Assembly (NCBI GenBank): GCA_024281135.1
Contig: JAMXLG010000288.1
Span: forward strand, 1 to 8,644
Reading direction: 5' to 3'
DNA: 8,644 bases
Origin: Vulcanimicrobiia bacterium
GTDB taxonomy: Bacteria > Eremiobacterota > Eremiobacteria > Baltobacterales > Baltobacteraceae
Positions 1-5,771 of this stretch are shown piece by piece. Position 1 is the first letter of the stretch. The number at the start of each line of letters is the position of its first letter. The notes beneath the pieces were generated by a model. It saw only the letters and a program-made list of their open reading frames with translations, did not search any database and was not told the DNA's origin. The position numbers and the translations under genes were made by a program.

Positions 1-1124
1 AATTGTGAACCTTCCGGAAGTTTGCCGTCAACCTGACCTGCCGCGTCGGCGAGCGAGACGATCGAGCGTCCTTCCGGCGTTTCATCGGGCAGCGAGGAGA
101 GATACGCGATGTGGATCGCTTCCGCCCCATCGAAGCCCGCTGCGGGAATCACTTCCGTCGCTTGGCGGTTGCCGAGCGTGATCGTGCCGGTCTTGTCGAG
201 AAGCAGCGTATCAACGTCGCCCGCCGCTTCGACCGCTCGGCCGCTCATCGCGAGAACGTTACGCTGCATCACGCGATCCATGCCGGCGATGCCGATCGCG
301 GAGAGCAGTCCACCGATCGTCGTCGGAATCAAACACACGAGAAGCGCGATCAACACCGGAAGCGTCTGACGCGTACCTGCATAGAGAGAATAGGGCAGCA
401 GGGTCGCGACCGCGATCAAGAAGATGATCGTTAAACCCGAGAGCAAAATCGAGAGGGCGATTTCGTTCGGCGTCTTCTGCCGCTGCGCACCTTCGACGAG
501 TCCGATCATCCGGTCGAGGAACGTTTCTCCGGGATTGGCCGTAATCGAAATGCGAATCGTATCGCTGAGAACGCGCGTACCGCCGGTGACAGCGCTTCGG
601 TCACCGCCTGCTTCGCGAACTACGGGCGCAGATTCGCCGGTGATCGCCGATTCATCGACCATCGCTGCGCCGTTGACGACTTCACCGTCGCCGGGGATCA
701 CTTCATTGGCGCCGACTTCAACGATATCGCCTTTACGCAAATCGGACGACGGAACCGATTCGATTCCCTTCGCAGCGACACGGCGCGCCATCGTGTCAGA
801 CTTCGTGCGCCGCAGGAAATCGGCTTGAGCCTTGCCGCGGCCCTCTGCAACCGCTTCGGCAAAGTTCGCGAAGAGAACGGTGAACCACAGCCACGCCGCA
901 ATCGCGAAATCGAATCCGGCGCTTCCTTTGTGCGAAATAACGTCGCGTAGAATGAAGAACGTCGTGACGACCGCACCGACTTCGACGATGAACATGACGG
1001 GATTGCGCATCATCCATCGCGGGTCAAGTTTCTTGAACGAATCCCCGACCGCGCGACCAACAATGGCTCGATCCCACAGCGAACGGGACTTGGGACGGCG
1101 CTCCAAACGGCGTTGGGATAACAT
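1..1124 (-). CDS. kdpB: KdpB, ATP-hydrolysing subunit of the K+-transporting P-type ATPase (5' part, cut by window edge)
   Basis: Catalytic subunit of the inner-membrane KdpFABC K+ pump: ATP hydrolysis through a phospho-aspartate drives K+ uptake via KdpA. The frame is open from the ATG at 1124 to the window edge and gives 374 residues, roughly the first half of a family protein of about 680. Visible parts: early membrane segments (about residues 41-59 and 71-90); actuator-domain TGES loop at 162-165; membrane segments at about 224-245 and 255-280, the latter with the CLIPTTIGG motif; phosphorylation motif DKTGT with Asp310, matching E. coli Asp307. Ser165 matches E. coli Ser162, known as an inhibitory phosphorylation site. 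The start overlaps the kdpA stop by one base (TAATG), the usual translationally coupled arrangement, with AAGGAA upstream inside the kdpA end. kdpC would be expected beyond the left edge. Nothing visible suggests decay. Confidence 0.97.
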   Translation of the reverse strand, partial: MLSQRRLERRPKSRSLWDRAIVGRAVGDSFKKLDPRWMMRNPVMFIVEVGAVVTTFFILRDVISHKGSAGFDFAIAAWLWFTVLFANFAEAVAEGRGKAQADFLRRTKSDTMARRVAAKGIESVPSSDLRKGDIVEVGANEVIPGDGEVVNGAAMVDESAITGESAPVVREAGGDRSAVTGGTRVLSDTIRISITANPGETFLDRMIGLVEGAQRQKTPNEIALSILLSGLTIIFLIAVATLLPYSLYAGTRQTLPVLIALLVCLIPTTIGGLLSAIGIAGMDRVMQRNVLAMSGRAVEAAGDVDTLLLDKTGTITLGNRQATEVIPAAGFDGAEAIHIAYLSSLPDETPEGRSIVSLADAAGQVDGKLPEGSQ

Positions 1125-2824
1125 TAGAACGTCTTTCCTTGATTCACGAGAAGATGCTCGACGACCGGACCGAGTGCATCACCCGGTAAGAACGTCAGGG
1201 CGCCGACGATCACGATCACGCCGATCAGTAGCACCACGAAGACGGGCGAGTAGGTAGTGAAGGTGCCCGAGCCTTCCGCGACCGCTTTCTTACCTGCCAA
1301 CGCACCGGCGAGCGCAAGCGCCGGCACGATGATCATAAATCGCCCGAACAGCATGTTGGTGCCCGTAACAATGTTATAGAAAAGATTCGGACTGAGGCCG
1401 GCAAATGCGGATCCATTATTTGCGTTGGTCGAAGAGAACGCGTAGAGAATCTCGGAGAATCCATGTGGTCCCGCGTTGTTAAGCGTGGCAAGACCCGCGG
1501 GCGTCACAGCCGCCACCGCCGTCGGCACAAGCACGAGTATCGGCGTTACGAGCGCGGCAAGAATGGCGAACTGCACTTCACGGCGCTCGATCTTCTTTCC
1601 GAGCAGCTCCGGCGTGCGGCCAACCATGAGTCCGGCGATGAACACCGTCAACACGACGAAGATGATCATGCCGTAGAGCCCGCTGCCGACGCCGCCGAAG
1701 ATAATCTCGCCGAGTTGCATGTTGACGATCGGAACGAGACCACCGAGCGCCATGAACGAATCGTGCATCGCGTTGACGGCGCCGCACGACGTATCCGTCG
1801 TAACGGTCGCGAACAACGCCGACGCAGCGGCACCGAAACGCGCTTCCTTGCCTTCCAAGTTCGCGCCGAGCACACCCATGTGGTGCACGATCGGATTTCC
1901 CGCTGCTTCAGCGGAATACGCGACCGTGAATCCGACGAAGAACAAAATCGCCATGGCCGAGAAAATCGCCCAGCCTTGTTTCGTGTTCTTTGCCATACGG
2001 CCATAGGTGTACGTCAACCCCGCGCCGATCGCGAAGATCAGCAGCATTTCGACGAGGTTGGTCAGTGGCGACGGATTTTCGTTCGGCGACGCGGAGTTCG
2101 CATTGACGAAGCCGCCACCGTTCGTGCCGAGTTCCTTGATCACTTCTTGCGAGCCCATCGGACCGCCGGTGATCGTTTGCGTTACGCCCTCGACCGTCTT
2201 GATATCTTGGTACGCATGGAAGTTCTGTGGAATACCCTGCGACACCAAGAAAAGTCCGACGACGATCGACGCCGGGAGCAGAATGTAGAGCGACGCACGC
2301 GTCAGGTCCACCCAAAAGTTTCCGAGTGTCTTTCCGCTCGTGCGAACAACGCCGCGAATAACGCCGAGCGCAACGGCAATACCGGCTGCAGCTGAAACAA
2401 AGTTATGCCACGCGAGTCCTGCCATCTGCGAAAGATAGCTCATTGCAGACTCGCCGGAATAGAACTGCCAATTCGTGTTCGTCGTGAAGCTCACCGCGGT
2501 GTTCCACGCGAGGTCCGGCGTCATATTGTCGAAATGCTGCGGATTGAAGGGCAGCCATTTCTGCGTACGCAGTAGCAGATACAGATATGCGAGGCTCACC
2601 AGCGAAAACGCGAGAACGCAGAACGCGTAAACGAACCACGACATCTCCTCGTCTTCGCGCACACCGCTAACGCTGTAAACCAACTTCTCGACTGGACGCA
2701 ACACCGGACTAAGCCAGGTGCGTTCGCCCGCGAATACGTGCGTCATGTACAACCCGATCGGCTTCGTCAGCGCGAATACGATCAAGAAAAAGAGGATGGC
2801 CTGAAGCCAACCAACCACGGTCAT
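1124..2824 (-). CDS. kdpA: KdpA, K+-binding channel-like subunit of the Kdp ATPase (canonical copy)
   Basis: Inner-membrane subunit that selects K+ and passes it to KdpB; member of the superfamily of K+ transporters with four pore-loop repeats. It has 566 residues, close to the E. coli length of 557. All four pore loops look canonical: TNTNWQ at 115-120, GTNGGG at 233-238, SCGAVN at 346-351, ANNGSAF at 468-474. Other family stretches are present, such as [10 protein letters not shown] at 377-386, the loop [16 protein letters not shown] at 401-416, and [12 protein letters not shown] at 452-463. Start: the ATG at 2824 has GGAG seven bases upstream, overlapping the kdpF stop codon. It lies between kdpF (10-base gap) and kdpB (one-base overlap), so the genes are surely co-transcribed. 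A long open frame on the opposite strand (1463-2395) is a coding shadow. Confidence 0.98.
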   Translation of the reverse strand: MTVVGWLQAILFFLIVFALTKPIGLYMTHVFAGERTWLSPVLRPVEKLVYSVSGVREDEEMSWFVYAFCVLAFSLVSLAYLYLLLRTQKWLPFNPQHFDNMTPDLAWNTAVSFTTNTNWQFYSGESAMSYLSQMAGLAWHNFVSAAAGIAVALGVIRGVVRTSGKTLGNFWVDLTRASLYILLPASIVVGLFLVSQGIPQNFHAYQDIKTVEGVTQTITGGPMGSQEVIKELGTNGGGFVNANSASPNENPSPLTNLVEMLLIFAIGAGLTYTYGRMAKNTKQGWAIFSAMAILFFVGFTVAYSAEAAGNPIVHHMGVLGANLEGKEARFGAAASALFATVTTDTSCGAVNAMHDSFMALGGLVPIVNMQLGEIIFGGVGSGLYGMIIFVVLTVFIAGLMVGRTPELLGKKIERREVQFAILAALVTPILVLVPTAVAAVTPAGLATLNNAGPHGFSEILYAFSSTNANNGSAFAGLSPNLFYNIVTGTNMLFGRFMIIVPALALAGALAGKKAVAEGSGTFTTYSPVFVVLLIGVIVIVGALTFLPGDALGPVVEHLLVNQGKTF

Positions 2825-2834
2825 CGTCCGTCTC

Positions 2835-2924
2835 CTAGAATTTTTCCGGCCGCAGCATCGCGAAAATCAAATATGCGAGGGCCGCGATTGTAAGCACGAG
2901 CCCGAGTACATCGTCGAAGAGCAT
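2835..2924 (-). CDS. kdpF: KdpF, small stabilising membrane subunit of the Kdp ATPase
   Basis: A 29-codon ORF immediately upstream of kdpA. It reads as one transmembrane helix (about residues 5-24, rich in L, V, A and I) with an acidic start (MLFDD) and the tail MLRPEKF. Size, single helix, charged tail and position fit KdpF, which in E. coli (29 residues) sits in the lipid interface of the complex and stabilises it. An AAGGTG Shine-Dalgarno lies seven bases before the ATG, within the end of the preceding small ORF. Gaps: four bases to the upstream ORF and ten to kdpA. KdpF sequences are poorly conserved, so the call rests on length, topology and position more than on motif identity. Confidence 0.88.
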   Translation of the reverse strand: MLFDDVLGLVLTIAALAYLIFAMLRPEKF

Positions 2925-2928
2925 CGCA

Positions 2929-3012
2929 CTACACCTTTTCGCAGCCAACGACATAGAGATCGAAAATCACGAAACAGACAATCGAAAGCACAATCAGGCC
3001 AAGTTCCAGCAT
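2929..3012 (-). CDS. 27-residue single-helix membrane peptide leading the kdp operon
   Basis: The ATG at 3012 opens a 27-codon ORF ending in TAG at 2929, four bases before kdpF. It is a hydrophobic helix (about residues 4-22, LGLIVLSIVCFVIF then DLY) with a short polar tail, GCEKV, holding Cys24; a second Cys is at 13. From memory, short ORFs with a tail of the type Y..GC(E/D)(R/K)(L/V) occur before kdpF in other kdp operons, usually unannotated; I cannot check this here. Support for coding: tight spacing, the downstream kdpF Shine-Dalgarno nested in its last codons, and a clean transmembrane pattern. Its own ribosome-binding site is weak. It could be a further accessory subunit of the pump or a leader peptide coupling translation into kdpF. 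It is not a KdpF duplicate by sequence. Confidence 0.65.
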   Translation of the reverse strand: MLELGLIVLSIVCFVIFDLYVVGCEKV

Positions 3013-3114
3013 GTCAGGTCTACGATACGCTTTCGCCAAAGCCGCGAGGAGCCGCCGAACGGATTATCCGTTCGGACGCTCCCATTGCCGAACTGGGCGT
3101 GCGATGCTCGTGGG
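3013..3114. promoter_or_regulatory. Divergent control region between the kdp operon and the barrel gene
   Basis: This 102-bp stretch separates the start of the minus-strand kdp operon from the plus-strand barrel gene and must hold both promoters. Its one striking element is the palindrome at 3055-3075. On the minus strand the palindrome centre reads GATAAT, five of six bases of a sigma-70 -10 box, about 50 bases before the first kdp ATG. I found no convincing -35 box with proper spacing on either strand, so exact promoters are not assigned. An isolated half-site CCGAAC lies at 3088-3093. Confidence 0.6.
3055..3075. promoter_or_regulatory. Perfect 21-bp palindrome, probable operator (copy 1)
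   Basis: Ten-base arms CCGAACGGAT and ATCCGTTCGG flank a single central T; the arms are exact reverse complements. A one-base loop makes an RNA hairpin terminator unlikely, and no T-run follows, so a site for a dimeric DNA-binding protein is the better reading. It sits about 40 bases from both divergent start codons (3012 minus, 3115 plus). A close copy lies in the only other divergent intergenic region of the window, at 5472-5491. The regulator is not encoded here and is unknown. Confidence 0.6.
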
Positions 3115-3957
3115 ATGAGGCTTGTATCGCTCTTTAGTGCGGTCGTGCTCATCGGGCCGGCGTGCATCTATCCCGCGCTTGCACAGACTCCGACGCCGAC
3201 GCCATCGCCGAGCGCGGAGCCGAGCGACCCGTGTGGCTCGATATTATCAATTGTGACGCGTCCGACCGTTACGACGTCCGTCTGCACGGTCCGGCCCGGT
3301 CACGTGCTCATCGAAAACGGCTATACAAACACAATCACGACCGGGCCGGGCGCCGGCGTGACGATCAACTATCCGCAATCGTTCGTACGCGTTGGCGTCG
3401 GACGTGACATGGAGATTGCTTTTTCGCCGCCTTCGTTCGAGCGTTCATCGCTCGGTGGTGCGCTTGCGAGCGGGTCTAGCGACATGGGGATCGGCGCAAA
3501 GTGGGAACTGGGCTACACAAACAACTCGTCGTGGGGCGCCGGTTTTTCGATTACCGGAGCGACGGGCGATCCGGCATTCACCGCCGGCGCCACGCAATAT
3601 AGCGGGCTAGTCAATTGGAGCTACACGCTTAGTCCCGCGTTCGGACTCTCCGGGACGGTATCGTTCAATTCACTTTCCGCAGCAAACGCCGCGGGGCAGT
3701 TTCAACAATACTCGGCAATCATTCCGTCTTTTGTGCTAACCGCAACGTTGCCCGGCCAGCCGTCACAACTGTTCGGCGAATACGTGTACTACAGCCACGC
3801 CGGGCCGGGTCTCGGCGATAAAGGCCTCTTCGATGTGGGGTACGTGCGCGATTTTGGCGCGCACGTACAATTCGATATCGAGTACGGCTTTCAGCCGCCA
3901 CTCATTAACGGGCAGAAGCTCCACTACTTCGGCTTCGGCTTGTCGTTCATGAACTAA
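3115..3957 (+). CDS. Exported outer-membrane beta-barrel protein, MetA-pathway/transporter-like
   Basis: A 280-residue exported protein. Residues 1-23 form a signal peptide (MRLVSLFSAV, hydrophobic core, ALA before the cut at Q24), followed by a Thr/Pro/Ser-rich linker at about 25-39. The rest alternates polar and hydrophobic residues with many Gly and aromatic residues (for example YTNNSSWGAGFSITG and GFGLSF near the C-terminus), as in outer-membrane barrels; it most resembles the Phenol_MetA_deg barrel family, whose substrates are mostly unknown. Cys40 and Cys57 could form a disulfide at the mature N-terminus. Start: the frame is open from a TTG at 3085, but the ATG at 3115 begins exactly at the signal peptide and clears the operator, so I chose it; its ribosome-binding site is weak. 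It is divergent from kdp and convergent with the porin, with abutting stops. The cargo cannot be inferred. Confidence 0.8.
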   Translation: MRLVSLFSAVVLIGPACIYPALAQTPTPTPSPSAEPSDPCGSILSIVTRPTVTTSVCTVRPGHVLIENGYTNTITTGPGAGVTINYPQSFVRVGVGRDMEIAFSPPSFERSSLGGALASGSSDMGIGAKWELGYTNNSSWGAGFSITGATGDPAFTAGATQYSGLVNWSYTLSPAFGLSGTVSFNSLSAANAAGQFQQYSAIIPSFVLTATLPGQPSQLFGEYVYYSHAGPGLGDKGLFDVGYVRDFGAHVQFDIEYGFQPPLINGQKLHYFGFGLSFMN

Positions 3958-5427
3958 TTACGGATTTCCGAAGTTCTGAATGAAGTCGATCGCAAACGAC
4001 GATTGGTACGCCTTCGTTCCGTTGTCGTACGGCGTCACTCCGTTGGCGAACGCCTTCTCGAAGCGGATTTCGGGTCGGGTGATCAGCGTTGAATTGAACC
4101 GGTGCATCAAACCGAGTGTCAGGCTTCCGTAGGATGTTGCGAAACCGGAACGCTGCCCGCGCGGATCGTTCAGATAGTCAGTGCGGAAGGTCACAACATC
4201 GCGCGGTGAGGCCTTAATCACGAAATAGTCAACAGCGCCGACCGCCGAGGATAACCCCGGCAAAAATGCGCCGGGACCGCCGCCGGCACCAAGGTAGATC
4301 GGTCCACCCGTCGGAGCGTTATAGTTATTGATCGTACCGCCGACGTACGCGTTGTATTGATACAAGTAGTATGCCTCGAGATAATTTACGAGGCCGGGAT
4401 TGAACACGTGCGTCCATGTCGCATTGCTTTGTTGCAGGTTGTCATGACCCCACGTGTACGCGACCTGTTGCCCTGTTGTGGGATTGGTGTACGTGCCCTT
4501 CGTGTACGTCGTGAAGCTTTGGCCGTTCGGCGAGCCGAGGCTCATCGAGTTTTGTCCGAAAAGCACTGAGTCGCGATTCGAGTGCGAAGTCCATTTGGCC
4601 AGGAGTAGCGCGGTCGGGAAATGCGCTGAAGGATCCCACGGGGCAATATCCTCACCCCAGTCGAGCGCGTATTCGAGCGACCAATAGTTGCTGAGCTTCG
4701 TCTGAAAGAGTACTCCCGTCTGCGTATATGAATCGAAGTCGAACATGATCGAGTGCGTGTACAAGAAGTTGTTCGGCGCAAGCTGCGCTTCGATGTCCGG
4801 CGGGGAAATGTAGCGTCCGACCTCGACCACAGTGCCTTGTGCCCAACGCGGGAAATAGAGCATCCCGTACGCTTCAACGGGATCGTACCCATAGGTCTGA
4901 TTGCGCTGCAGCAACTGATTACTGAGGATGCCCTCCTGGGTGGTCCAACGATAATCTACGCCGTACAAATTCGAGAGACGGAAACCCCAATCGAAGTGGT
5001 TCGTCTGAACGGTATCCGGCTGCCGCTCGAATCGGAGGATAGCCTGGTCCAGCTGCCACCGATTCGGTACTTCATTGTACGTAAGCGGATAGTTCGAGAA
5101 GTGAGAGGTGCTGTACTGACCGGCTACGTTCACCCAGCCGTACGCGCGAAGGCCGCGATCCGTCGGCGTGCCGATCGTCGGTCCGATGAAGTCCGAACCG
5201 TTACCACCGATAAAAAGCGGATCGATCGGTGCAGGTAACGCGCGTCTCTCGGGCTCCGCTGCAGGCGACTCCTGCGGTGCCAGCGGTGCAGGCGACGGAG
5301 ACTCCTGCGATAGAGATGCCGGAGCCATCGACGGCGAGGGCGACGGCGAGACCTCTTGTGCTTGAGCAGCAAGCGGCACGAGTGCCAGAGTCAACGTCGC
5401 GACAGAGAGACGTATTGAGTTCATCAT
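3958..5427 (-). CDS. Outer-membrane porin, BBP2/OmpL-like beta-barrel
   Basis: About 489 residues from the ATG at 5427. A signal peptide (MMNSIRLSVATLTLALVPL, cut near AQA|QEV) is followed by a Pro/Ser/Glu-rich linker of about 40 residues, then a long barrel region rich in Tyr, Trp, Asn and Gly. Landmarks: GLRAYGWVNVAGQYS as probable first strand, RFERQPDTVQTNHFDWGFRL, GRYISPPDIEAQLAPNN, and C-terminal strands ending QNFGNP. The layout fits the putative porin-2 (OmpL-like, BBP2) family. Start: the frame extends to an ATG at 5487, but that would add 20 non-signal residues and place the codon inside the operator copy at 5472-5491; 5427 (or 5424) puts the signal peptide at the N-terminus. No good Shine-Dalgarno precedes any candidate. 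It is divergent from the Sm-like/kdpA2 unit, suggesting co-regulated solute entry, though substrate is unknown. Confidence 0.8.
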   Translation of the reverse strand: MMNSIRLSVATLTLALVPLAAQAQEVSPSPSPSMAPASLSQESPSPAPLAPQESPAAEPERRALPAPIDPLFIGGNGSDFIGPTIGTPTDRGLRAYGWVNVAGQYSTSHFSNYPLTYNEVPNRWQLDQAILRFERQPDTVQTNHFDWGFRLSNLYGVDYRWTTQEGILSNQLLQRNQTYGYDPVEAYGMLYFPRWAQGTVVEVGRYISPPDIEAQLAPNNFLYTHSIMFDFDSYTQTGVLFQTKLSNYWSLEYALDWGEDIAPWDPSAHFPTALLLAKWTSHSNRDSVLFGQNSMSLGSPNGQSFTTYTKGTYTNPTTGQQVAYTWGHDNLQQSNATWTHVFNPGLVNYLEAYYLYQYNAYVGGTINNYNAPTGGPIYLGAGGGPGAFLPGLSSAVGAVDYFVIKASPRDVVTFRTDYLNDPRGQRSGFATSYGSLTLGLMHRFNSTLITRPEIRFEKAFANGVTPYDNGTKAYQSSFAIDFIQNFGNP

Positions 5428-5491
5428 ATCGCATGTAAACATAGGTACTTGCGTACCAACCGTACAGCCGTCGAACGGACTATCCATTTGG
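5428..5491. promoter_or_regulatory. Divergent control region between the porin and the Sm-like/kdpA2 unit
   Basis: Short divergent region holding three dyads: GGTAC-TTGC-GTACC at 5444-5457, CCGT-CGA-ACGG at 5468-5478, and ATCCA-TT-TGGAT at 5482-5493, which runs two bases past the region. The last two overlap the second operator copy. TATCCA recurs at 5495-5500, 14 bases after 5481-5486. No well-spaced -35/-10 pair was recognised. If the plus-strand gene really starts downstream of 5492, the control region extends further right. Confidence 0.5.
5472..5491. promoter_or_regulatory. Operator-like site, diverged copy of the 3055-3075 palindrome (copy 2)
   Basis: CGAACGGACTATCCATTTGG here aligns with CGAACGGATTATCCGTTCGG at 3056-3075 with 17 of 20 bases identical; all three differences are transitions. 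Including flanks, 5466-5492 and 3050-3076 match at 23 of 27 positions. The left half-site is intact and the right half is degenerate, so this copy is not a perfect palindrome. It lies 44 bases before the preferred porin start at 5427, like the spacing of copy 1 to its two genes. Confidence 0.55.
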
Positions 5492-5758
5492 ATGTATCCA
5501 AAAGGTTCATCCGAGTGGAGGAGTGCGCCGGCTGCGCAATCGCGCTACAGTGCGGATGTGTCTAAGTCGGATGTCGCATCACACTGCGGTGAGTTTTGCG
5601 AGGTGTGTACGGTTGGCGCAAGTTATTTTGGGCGACTCTTGCGAATTTCAGGGGAACTGTTCGAACTCGAAGTTCATGACCGGCGAGGTCGCGCCGTTGC
5701 GGTCTTTGCCGCGCACGAAGTGACATCGATCATGCCGCTCCCGTCGCCGCGATTCTAA
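5492..5758 (+). CDS. Small protein with Sm/Hfq-like motif, leading the second kdpA
   Basis: An 88-codon ORF ending 13 bases before kdpA2. Its C-terminal half carries a pattern like the Sm1 motif of LSm/Hfq proteins: G42-x-x-Y45-x-G47-x-L49, then alternating hydrophobics (LFELEV) and Asp63. It ends VFAAHEVTSIMPLPS, comparable to the last Hfq strand (YKHAISTVVPS). This suggests a small SH3-like barrel, possibly RNA- or protein-binding; it is a pattern match, not a family assignment. Residues 1-35 look disordered and include H31, C32, C36 and C39. The ATG at 5492 abuts the operator and lacks a Shine-Dalgarno. A GTG at 5603 preceded by GGTGAG would give a 51-residue protein starting just before the barrel, so the true start is uncertain. 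It is probably co-transcribed with kdpA2. Confidence 0.55.
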   Translation: MYPKGSSEWRSAPAAQSRYSADVSKSDVASHCGEFCEVCTVGASYFGRLLRISGELFELEVHDRRGRAVAVFAAHEVTSIMPLPSPRF

Positions 5759-5760
5759 GC

Positions 5761-5767
5761 GGAGGTG
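5761..5767 (+). promoter_or_regulatory. Strong Shine-Dalgarno setting the GTG start of kdpA2
   Basis: GGAGGTG lies four bases before the GTG at 5772 (six bases counting from GGAGG). It is the clearest ribosome-binding site in the window and fixes the kdpA2 start on a GTG codon. It follows the TAA of the small upstream ORF by two bases. Confidence 0.8.
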
Positions 5768-5771
5768 TCAC

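Noticed and set aside
832..1257. 141-codon plus-strand frame across the kdpB/kdpA junction
   Set aside because: Crosses two secure genes in antisense, and its Arg/Ser-rich end is a shadow-frame composition.
1463..2395. 310-codon open frame opposite kdpA
   Set aside because: Entirely antisense to a secure kdpA; its product is an Arg/His/Glu-rich composition typical of the shadow of a GC-rich membrane-protein gene, with no domain pattern.
3055..3075. Palindrome as an intrinsic terminator
   Set aside because: It lies between divergent 5' ends where no transcript needs to stop, has only a one-base loop and lacks a T-run.
3085..3114. N-terminal extension of the barrel protein from a TTG at 3085
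   Set aside because: It would add ten polar residues before an otherwise perfect signal peptide; the ATG at 3115 is the better start.
3120..3165. Lipoprotein signal in the 3115 barrel protein (Cys17)
   Set aside because: The residues before Cys17 (GPA) do not fit a lipobox, and a normal signal-peptidase site follows at ALA-Q.
3926..3974. Inverted repeat ACTTCGG / CCGAAGT around the two barrel stops as a bidirectional terminator
   Set aside because: The 35-base loop is long, both arms are inside coding sequence and no T-run follows on either strand; not strong enough to call.
4753..5238. 161-codon plus-strand frame opposite the porin
   Set aside because: Antisense to the porin, no signal, domain or ribosome-binding site; a shadow frame.
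5428..5487. N-terminal extension of the porin from the ATG at 5487
   Set aside because: It adds 20 residues that are not a signal sequence and puts the start codon inside the operator copy.
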